Positions 43,070-49,279 of a stretch of DNA of 64,000 bases are shown in pieces. Origin of the DNA: Bacteroidaceae bacterium (lineage in GTDB: Bacteria; Bacteroidota; Bacteroidia; Bacteroidales; Bacteroidaceae). Positions within the stretch are counted from its first letter, which is position 1; every line of letters starts with the position of its first letter. Under the pieces are notes generated by a model that was given only the letters and a program-made list of their open reading frames with translations, had not been told where the DNA came from and ran no database searches. The stretch covers positions 32,882 to 96,881 of the forward strand of contig JAFUVE010000038.1 in the NCBI GenBank assembly GCA_017483765.1, read 5' to 3'. The position numbers and the translations under genes were made by a program.

Positions 43070-43336
43070 ATTATCAGACTGATTCCCTCCGGCACTTCGG
43101 TTCCCTTCAATAGGGTTGAGAAAAAACACAAGAAAGGCGATGTGAACAACGACGGATTTGTGGATATCTCTGATATTGTGGCTGTCATCAACCATATTAC
43201 CATTACTTCCTATTGGTCATCGATACTTAAAACCATCGATTATGCTGAATGCTTAACTATATATGGTTCAGGAAATTCAGATTGGGGCGGCGACTATCGA
43301 ACTATAGGCAGGTGTGTCCGGCCAGTGGCTAAATAA
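43070..43336 (+). pseudogene. Dockerin-containing C-terminal remnant of a surface protein
   Basis: An open frame starts immediately after the TAA of the preceding lipoprotein, in the same frame: IIRLIPSGTSVPFNRVEKK, then the dockerin loop NNDGFVDISDIVAVINHI, then about 40 unrelated residues. A GTG at 43142 could start a 64-residue peptide without signal. It most likely is the 3' end of a deleted LRR/dockerin gene like those at 1797 and 18863; readthrough of the TAA would instead give a lipoprotein-dockerin fusion. Confidence 0.7.
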
Positions 43337-43381
43337 AAACCATTTTTTTATTATACATTTCCTTTCAAAAAATCTAAGAGT

Positions 43382-44179
43382 ATGTGTCTATGTAAAAAAG
43401 TTTTATTGCCTTTGTTGCTGCTCTCCGTTTCTGCGGTTTCCAATGCTCAGAACGGAACCATAAGGACATTTGATGTCAAAGGACAGAAATTCAATATGGT
43501 TGAGATTGAAGGCGGCACCTTTACAATGGGTGGTACAAAAGAACAGGGCAACGATGCCGATGCTGACGAACAGCCGGTCCACAGTGTGACTCTCTCGGCC
43601 TTCTGTATGAGTCAGACAGAGGTGACGCAGGAGTTGTGGGAGGCTGTGATGGGCAATAATCCCTCCATCTATAAGGGAAAGAAGCACCCAGTTGAGAACA
43701 TCATGCATTCCGACGCCCTGCAATTCATAGAGAAGCTGAACAATCTGACGGGTAAGACGTTCCGTCTTCCTACCGAGGCGGAATGGGAATTTGCTGCACG
43801 TGGCGGCACTTTGAGCCAAGGCTATAAATATGCCGGCAGTGATGATATCAATGCGGTGGCATGGTATGGCGCAAATTCTTATGACGGCAAGGAGGAGACC
43901 GACCCTGGCTATGGTTACCATGATGTAGCCACCAAGGCACCCAATGAGCTTGGTCTTTACGACATGTCGGGCAATGTGTGGGAGTTTTGTCAGGACTGGT
44001 ATGGCGACTATTCGGATAAAGCCCAAACCAACCCAAACGGTCCTGCTGAAGGCACCGACTATGTGGAGCGGGGAGGCAGCTGGACATGTGTAACCGAATA
44101 TTGCCGTGTGTCGCATCGTAACTACGAGAATCCGTTCGGACATGGCGACACGGGAATCAGACTGGTGCTGGGACGATAG
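43382..44179 (+). CDS. Secreted SUMF1/FGE-fold protein
   Basis: 265 residues: signal peptide (ending VSNAQ), then the formylglycine-generating-enzyme/SUMF1 fold: FNMVEIEGGTFTMGG, FCMSQTEVTQELWEAVMG, FRLPTEAEWEFAARGG, YDMSGNVWEFCQDWYG and GDTGIRLVLGR. Many SUMF1-fold proteins in Bacteroidota bind sugars or are gliding/lipoprotein components and lack enzyme activity. Cysteines occur near the end (WTCVTEYCRVSHRNY), but the arrangement does not prove the FGE copper site, and no sulfatase is present in the window. I therefore call the fold only. Confidence 0.85.
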   Translation: MCLCKKVLLPLLLLSVSAVSNAQNGTIRTFDVKGQKFNMVEIEGGTFTMGGTKEQGNDADADEQPVHSVTLSAFCMSQTEVTQELWEAVMGNNPSIYKGKKHPVENIMHSDALQFIEKLNNLTGKTFRLPTEAEWEFAARGGTLSQGYKYAGSDDINAVAWYGANSYDGKEETDPGYGYHDVATKAPNELGLYDMSGNVWEFCQDWYGDYSDKAQTNPNGPAEGTDYVERGGSWTCVTEYCRVSHRNYENPFGHGDTGIRLVLGR

Positions 44180-44334
44180 TTTTTTTTGCACGACAAGGCT
44201 GATTTTCTGTTCCAACATAACGGTTTTCTTTTTTTTAGCTAATGTTGCTGCAGAAAACAAAAATATCCAGATGATGCCTACAAGCATGGTTTTAAAAAAT
44301 CAGAATTTTATCATTACTTAATAACATTATTTAT

Positions 44335-44961
44335 ATGAAAAAGATTGCGATTATTGGAATGCTGGCTGCAGTGCTGCTGTTTGCCCAGTGCAAGAACGAA
44401 CAGAAGAGCGAGCCGAAGAGTGGCGAAGCTCAGGTGGAGAACCAGGACAAGGCTGCCGCTGAAGGCGATGCGGTGGCAGAGAACGTGGCTGAGCCGGAGT
44501 CTGACGGAGAAGGCGAGGAAGGTGGTGCTGATATCCAAATGCCATTGTCTTTCAGTGGTGACCAGCCTACGGTGAAAGATGTGGTCGCCGCCCTCCCCGG
44601 TCAGTTCAGTCCGGAAGTGCTTGGCGAAGAAGCCGAGATGGAGAATCCCGGGTCGACCTACGAGGCCATGGCAGCTGCGGTGAAGTCCGGCAAAGGCGCT
44701 GAAGGTGAGGAAGTTAAAATCGACGAGGAGAAAGGAACCGTATGGTTCAAGCAGACGTATGGTGAGGAAGCCACGGTGATCGGTGTGAAACTGGCTGGCG
44801 ATAAAGCGGTAGTAGATTTCAGGCATCTTATGAACGGCAAGTTGAGTCCTGCCCAGTTTGACGGCATAGAGGTTTACAAGGTTGACACAGCCAACAAGAA
44901 GCTGATATATGAGAGCCAGGAAGGCGAGGCCCTGATTGACGACAAAGGAAACCTGAAATAA
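44335..44961 (+). CDS. Very acidic lipoprotein of unknown function
   Basis: 208 residues: signal MKKIAIIGMLAAVLLFAQC with lipobox FAQC. Residues 20-65 are almost entirely Glu, Lys, Ala, Gly and Asp (SEPKSGEAQVENQDKAAAEG), a flexible acidic linker. The remaining domain (DVVAALPGQFSPEVLGEEAE, VIGVKLAGDKAVVDFRHLMN) is alpha/beta without known motif. It is the last gene of the small exported set and is followed by a strong terminator 50 bp downstream. Codon use is more G/C-rich than in the genes before it. Confidence 0.68.
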   Translation: MKKIAIIGMLAAVLLFAQCKNEQKSEPKSGEAQVENQDKAAAEGDAVAENVAEPESDGEGEEGGADIQMPLSFSGDQPTVKDVVAALPGQFSPEVLGEEAEMENPGSTYEAMAAAVKSGKGAEGEEVKIDEEKGTVWFKQTYGEEATVIGVKLAGDKAVVDFRHLMNGKLSPAQFDGIEVYKVDTANKKLIYESQEGEALIDDKGNLK

Positions 44962-45010
44962 AGAGGAAACTTAGATGTTTATCCACTAATATTGTAGTTC
45001 TATTCGGTAG

Positions 45011-45051
45011 GGCGGCGATGGACTTTTCTGAGCCATCGCCCCCTTTTTTTT
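45011..45051 (+). terminator. Intrinsic terminator after the acidic lipoprotein gene
   Basis: GGCGATGG (45014-45021) pairs with CCATCGCC (45033-45040), followed by CCC and eight T residues. Confidence 0.93.
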
Positions 45052-45077
45052 GTGATTCTTTTGCGGATAGGAATAAA

Positions 45078-45137
45078 AATCCTAAATTTGCACCAAATAA
45101 TGTGGAAAAATGTTGTATGCGCTTCATTTTTCTACAT
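45078..45137 (+). promoter_or_regulatory. Promoter and leader hairpin of the radical SAM gene (copy 2)
   Basis: A -7 box TAAATTTG (45083-45090) is followed by GAAAAATG (45105-45112) and CATTTTTC (45125-45132) around a TTGTATG loop, then CTACAT. Compared with copy 1 at 36805, a G-C pair became A-T, preserving the stem. Confidence 0.78.
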
Positions 45138-45163
45138 GTTTTAATTTTTTATGAATAGAAAAA

Positions 45164-46087
45164 ATGAATGTGCAAGACCGTTATCGTAAGTTTGGAGACT
45201 GGCTGACTGATTGGGCTGGCGAGAAGGTGCAAAAGATCTCGGTGAATGCCGGTTTCACCTGCCCAAACCGTGACGGCAGGGTAGGGACGGGTGGTTGCAC
45301 CTACTGCAACAACCAGACGTTCAACCCCGCCTATTGCGCGACGGAGCGGACAATCACGGAGCAGCTGGAGGAGGGCAAGGCGTTCTTTGGACGGAAATAC
45401 CCGCAGATGCGGTATCTGGCCTATTTCCAGGCGTACACGAACACCTATGGCGACACGGCTTCGCTGATGGCGAAATACGAGGAGGCACTGCGTGTGGACG
45501 GTGTGGTGGGACTGGTGATTGGCACTCGTCCCGACTGTATGCCCGATGGCTTGCTGGATGAGTTGGCAGATCTGAACCGCCGTTGCCTGCTGCTGGTGGA
45601 ATATGGCATAGAGAGCACGGATGACGGAATCCTGCGGAGTGTGAACCGCGGTCATGACTTCGCTTGTGTTCGTGATGCCGTGGAACGGACTGCGGGACGT
45701 GGCATCGCGGTGGGCGGACATATCATACTGGGCCTGCCAGGCAGCGACCGTCCCGACTATGTGGAGACGGAGGCTCGGCGCCTGTCGGCATTGCCCTTGA
45801 CCACCTTGAAAATCCATCAGCTGCAGCTGATCAGGCACACACGTATGGCAGAAGAATATCGTCAACACCCAGAGCGTTTCCGCCTCTATGGTGTTGACGA
45901 GTATATAGACTTGGTGATAGACTTTCTGGAGTATTCACGTGAGTCGCTGGTGTTCGAGCGGTTCGTGTCGCAGTCGCCACCCGAGTTGCTGGCCGTTCCC
46001 GGCTGGGGACTGAAAAACCATGAGTTCACAGCCAAGCTTCAGAAGCGGATGGCCGAACGTGACGCATGGCAGGGACGGCGGCTATAG
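45164..46087 (+). CDS. TIGR01212-type radical SAM protein (YhcC-like)
   Basis: 307 residues. The 4Fe-4S-binding cluster is CPNRDGRVGTGGCTYCNNQ (CX13CX2C near residues 29-45), as in the YhcC/TIGR01212 family, with YLAYFQAYTNTYG, GTRPDCMPDGLLDELA and GGHIILGLPG following. The chemical reaction is unknown; a role in RNA modification or in envelope-linked chemistry has been proposed for relatives. The ATG at 45164 starts MNVQDRYRKFGDWL, the usual family start. It has its own promoter and leader hairpin. It converges with the ATPase gene, with 8 bp between the stop codons. Confidence 0.92.
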   Translation: MNVQDRYRKFGDWLTDWAGEKVQKISVNAGFTCPNRDGRVGTGGCTYCNNQTFNPAYCATERTITEQLEEGKAFFGRKYPQMRYLAYFQAYTNTYGDTASLMAKYEEALRVDGVVGLVIGTRPDCMPDGLLDELADLNRRCLLLVEYGIESTDDGILRSVNRGHDFACVRDAVERTAGRGIAVGGHIILGLPGSDRPDYVETEARRLSALPLTTLKIHQLQLIRHTRMAEEYRQHPERFRLYGVDEYIDLVIDFLEYSRESLVFERFVSQSPPELLAVPGWGLKNHEFTAKLQKRMAERDAWQGRRL

Positions 46088-46095
46088 GATGAACT

Positions 46096-47235
46096 TTAGA
46101 ATATGCCTCCATCCCAAAGCGTCTTTAGAAAGTCGAGTACATAGACGAGCTCAATGTTTGCAGATTTTCGCGTGATGGGATCAAGAGAAACGAGCATCAA
46201 TCTGCATTCGGGATGCTCTTCGTGGAAAGCCTTGAGTCCTTTTTGATGTCTGTTCTCCACATGTTCGGTCGACTTGATTTCAATCGCCACATTGGCGTCG
46301 CCGATAATGACATCAACTTCCTTCTGGTCATAAGTGTGCCAGTATGAGATCCTGTCACGTTTTTCGTTGTATCCTTTAAATGCAATGATTTCTTGAATGA
46401 CATAGTGTTCAAAAGCGTGCCCGTAATCGTCTGTGCCCCGCTTCAGTGCGTGACGCCCCATTAGGAAGTTTGCTATGCCAACGTCAAAAAAGTAGAATCT
46501 GGGTGCCTGAATAATTTTCCGTTTGATTTCTTTCCTGTATGCCGGAATTTCATATCCGATAAGTGTGTCGTAAAGAATCTGGAAATAGGATTTGACCGTT
46601 TTTGCAGATACTCCGCAATCAGCGGCAATATTGGAATAATTCAGCATTTCTCCGTCAGAAATGGCAGCAACCTCTAAAAAACGCTCAAATGCATTGAGTT
46701 CCCTCACTTCTCCTTCTTCCCTGATTTCTTCGTCCAAATATACTTTCACATAGCCTGAAATTCGCTTGGTTGCATCCTCTACCATATAATGACGTGGAAT
46801 CATGCCATTTTGCACAGCTTTGTCAATTTGGAAGTCTGTGACCTCCGGCCATACAAGTGGAAAAAGTGTTTCCGGGATGGCTCTTCCACCAAGTGTGTTG
46901 GCTCCAGATCGCTTGAGCTTTCTGGCGCTGGACCCGCTGAGAATGAAGAAGAGCCCTCTTTCCACCATGAGAGAATGCACCACGTCCAGCAACTCAGGTA
47001 CTTTTTGGATTTCGTCCACAATCACAAGCGTGCCACTCGGTTTGTCCTGAAGGGCTTCCCAAAGGGAGTTTGGGTTTCTTTTGAATGCCGTTCTTACTCT
47101 TGGATTGAGCAGGTCGAAGTAAATAGCCCCTTTAAAATGTTCTTTCAAAAGAGTGGATTTGCCTGTTTGACGTGCGCCAAACAGGAACATCCCTTCGTCC
47201 AGTTTGTTCTCGATGTCGAATATTCGCTTGTACAT
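46096..47235 (-). CDS. AAA ATPase with DUF4143 domain
   Basis: 379 residues from ATG 47235 (MYKRIFDIENKLDEGM). Walker A FLFGARQTGKSTLL, Walker B TLVIVDEIQKV, sensor LSGSSARKL, a winged-helix-like middle (NIAADCGVSAKTVKSYFQIL), then the DUF4143 nuclease-like core (EVDVIIGDANVAIEIKS). An alternative ATG at 47274 would add 13 residues, but it lies exactly in the centre of a palindrome (47260-47289) and is less likely. Such genes are common, often single, and of unknown function. It belongs to the same broad family as the gene at 36878 but is only distantly similar. Confidence 0.88.
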   Translation of the reverse strand: MYKRIFDIENKLDEGMFLFGARQTGKSTLLKEHFKGAIYFDLLNPRVRTAFKRNPNSLWEALQDKPSGTLVIVDEIQKVPELLDVVHSLMVERGLFFILSGSSARKLKRSGANTLGGRAIPETLFPLVWPEVTDFQIDKAVQNGMIPRHYMVEDATKRISGYVKVYLDEEIREEGEVRELNAFERFLEVAAISDGEMLNYSNIAADCGVSAKTVKSYFQILYDTLIGYEIPAYRKEIKRKIIQAPRFYFFDVGIANFLMGRHALKRGTDDYGHAFEHYVIQEIIAFKGYNEKRDRISYWHTYDQKEVDVIIGDANVAIEIKSTEHVENRHQKGLKAFHEEHPECRLMLVSLDPITRKSANIELVYVLDFLKTLWDGGIF

Positions 47236-47259
47236 AATACCCCTGAAATTTGTAGTCAT

Positions 47260-47289
47260 ACTCCCGAATTTCATATGAAAATCGGGAGT
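47260..47289. promoter_or_regulatory. 30-bp near-perfect palindrome in the ATPase leader
   Basis: Arms ACTCCCGAATTT and AAAATCGGGAGT around the centre CATATG; only one symmetric pair is broken. It lies between the -7 box (47323-47330) and the likely start codon, so it could be an operator for autoregulation or a leader hairpin that hides the alternative ATG at 47274. Confidence 0.75.
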
Positions 47290-47322
47290 GTAGTCCTGAT
47301 TTTTATATGTTTTTTAGGAGTG

Positions 47323-47330
47323 CAAATATA
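47323..47330 (-). promoter_or_regulatory. -7 box of the ATPase promoter
   Basis: TATATTTG on the minus strand, preceded by an A/T-rich stretch. The leader is about 80 nt. Confidence 0.75.
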
Positions 47331-47368
47331 GCTAATTTTTTTATAATTAGCAACTTTTGTAAAAAATA

Positions 47369-47469
47369 TTTGTAAAACAGCTAAAAAAATAATGCATGAG
47401 CATGCCAATTGAAATTATAACCGAGAGCATAAAATTTGTAAAACAGCTAAAAAATAATGCATGAGCATG
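47369..47469. repeat. Direct repeat of 35-36 bp, two copies
   Basis: Copies at 47369-47404 and 47435-47469, 66 bp apart, differ by one A. The core is AACAGCTAAAAAATAATGCA, followed by TGAGCATG. They lie between two divergently used gene ends, upstream of the ATPase promoter. Confidence 0.85.
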
Positions 47470-47497
47470 GAGTTAGCATCTGCAATGGGGCTTATGG

Positions 47498-49168
47498 TTA
47501 GAAGTTGACGGCCGCTCCGACGAGTACGGATGTGCCGATGGCACGGTAGCCGTAATAGCAGTCGTATTTCTGGTTGAGCAGGTTGTCGGCCTTGCAGTAG
47601 AGTGAGAGGTTGAGCGGTATGAAGTCGCGCGGAATCTTATAGGAGATGGAAGCCCCGAGATTTGTTGTTGTCGGTCGCTCATAAGCTACGTAGTCGTCCT
47701 TCTCGAAAGTCTGTAGGAGGAAGTCGAGACCGATGCGCAGTCCTGTGACAGGCTGGAGTGTGATGTCGGCATCGAGCTCGAATACCGGTCTCCATGCCGG
47801 CGTGCTGAAATAATATCCGTTGTTTTTCTTGATGCTCCATCCGTTGAAGCGTCCTTTTGCCTCTGCCACGAAGAAGTCTTTGTAGCTGTATTTCGTCTCT
47901 GCGTCGAAGTGGACGAGGCTTCCGTTGGCCGTGAACATGTCGTTGCGACAGAGCGCTCCTTCGGGCACGGCCATTTCCATGCGGTCCTTGGAATAGTCGT
48001 ATCCGGCGTGGAACTTGGCGAACCATCCCTCCTTGATTTTCCATTTCACACCTGCGTCGGCCTCAATCTGGTTGAACTGCGCCTGCTGTTGGGAGAAAGG
48101 CAGGTTCCAGTAGGGGGTGAGGGAGTTCATCATGAAGAAATCGTTGAAATAGAGTCCTCCTCCGGCAGTGGCGAAGAGGTCGATCTGCGGGTTGAGGTGG
48201 TAGTTGACGGAAGCTTCCGGTGCCACATGGAATTTTCTTCTGAGCCCGGTCTCAAAGATGAGTTTTGCACCGAGCCGGAGGTCGAGCTGTTCGTTGCGGT
48301 AGGCGTAATGAGGTTTGATTTCGTATTTTGCCTGACTCTTGTACGACAGCAGGTCGTAGGTGGCGTAGTCCACGGCGAAGTCAAGACCTGCGGCATTCTG
48401 GTCGTTGATGTCGTAGTTGGAGTTGACCTCAGCGTTGAGACGCATCATGTTGTTCGTCTCGTCGCCCATCTGTATGCCCCCCTCGTATTCGTTGTTGAGA
48501 CGGTTTTTCCGCGAGAATCCTTTGAATCCTACTTTGCCGCTGAGCGTCCATTGGTCGAGACGGACGGGCGTGATTCCCGCCTGTGCATACCCGATGTAGT
48601 TGTGCTGCTTGTCGGTGGTGGGTGCGGGGAGGATGTGCTGGTAGTTATAGACCTGGCTAATGGCGTTCGCGTCGACGAATATTGAGGCCGGGATATTGAG
48701 CTTGTGCTCGTAGTTCAGTCCGAGGTCCGTCTGATAGAACCGTTGCTTCCACTGCTGGTTCTTGTCGAGGAAATAGTCCACTTTCCTGTTGTGTCCGCGC
48801 AGTGCGAGGTCGATGTTGAGGAGGTCGCGGTCGGTGATTTCCCATCCGTAGGCGCCGCGTGCCAGGATGTTGCCACCGTTTCCTCCGGCGAGAGTGGCGA
48901 ATCCTTTCGGGTCGCCTTTCTCCGCGATGTCGCTCGTGGCCGCCTTGGCCGGCTGGAAGACGTAGTCTTGTACAGGCTTTGCTCCGGTTGCGTACTGCAC
49001 GTCGTAGTGCTTCACGCTGGTGGGCTCGGTCTGCGGCAGCACGTTGATCTTATTGGCGTCGCGTACGGTGGGCTTGTAGGTGCTCTCCACCTCCACCACG
49101 TTGTCCATCTGGGCAGATGCGGTGGAGAAAGCGGTGAGTGCTATGATGGGGAAAAGAAATTTTTTCAT
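47498..49168 (-). CDS. Outer-membrane beta-barrel protein, TonB-receptor-like without plug
   Basis: 556 residues: signal peptide (MKKFLFPIIALTAFSTASAQ), a short N-terminal segment (VVEVESTYKPTVRDANKINV), then a long series of amphipathic strands. The C-terminus ends in Phe (LVGAAVNF), as in BAM substrates. The barrel pattern resembles TonB-dependent receptors, but no plug domain or carboxypeptidase-like domain precedes it. It is transcribed after the TPR gene, about 110 bp away. Gene pairs of a TPR protein and such a barrel suggest an assembly or transport complex; this is inference. No partner ligand is known. Confidence 0.82.
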   Translation of the reverse strand: MKKFLFPIIALTAFSTASAQMDNVVEVESTYKPTVRDANKINVLPQTEPTSVKHYDVQYATGAKPVQDYVFQPAKAATSDIAEKGDPKGFATLAGGNGGNILARGAYGWEITDRDLLNIDLALRGHNRKVDYFLDKNQQWKQRFYQTDLGLNYEHKLNIPASIFVDANAISQVYNYQHILPAPTTDKQHNYIGYAQAGITPVRLDQWTLSGKVGFKGFSRKNRLNNEYEGGIQMGDETNNMMRLNAEVNSNYDINDQNAAGLDFAVDYATYDLLSYKSQAKYEIKPHYAYRNEQLDLRLGAKLIFETGLRRKFHVAPEASVNYHLNPQIDLFATAGGGLYFNDFFMMNSLTPYWNLPFSQQQAQFNQIEADAGVKWKIKEGWFAKFHAGYDYSKDRMEMAVPEGALCRNDMFTANGSLVHFDAETKYSYKDFFVAEAKGRFNGWSIKKNNGYYFSTPAWRPVFELDADITLQPVTGLRIGLDFLLQTFEKDDYVAYERPTTTNLGASISYKIPRDFIPLNLSLYCKADNLLNQKYDCYYGYRAIGTSVLVGAAVNF

Positions 49169-49183
49169 TGATGTATTTTTAGG

Positions 49184-49275
49184 GTTGAGAGTTTAGGGTT
49201 GAGAGTTTACAGGGGGAGATATTTTTTTATAGATGTTCTAGATATTCTATATTTTCCAGATTATCTTGCTATTCT
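49184..49275. repeat. Tandem repeats between the TPR and barrel genes
   Basis: Two copies of a 14-bp unit (AGGGTTGAGAGTTT) lie next to the barrel start. 9-bp units AGATGTTCT, AGATATTCT, ATATTTTCC and AGATTATCT run from 49231 towards the TPR stop codon. This is the same AGNNNNTCT class as at 31409 and 57623. Confidence 0.82.
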
Positions 49276-49279
49276 TTAT

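Noticed and set aside
43382-44179. Formylglycine-generating enzyme for sulfatases
   Set aside because: The fold matches SUMF1, but the copper-site cysteines cannot be confirmed and no sulfatase is present; only the fold is called.
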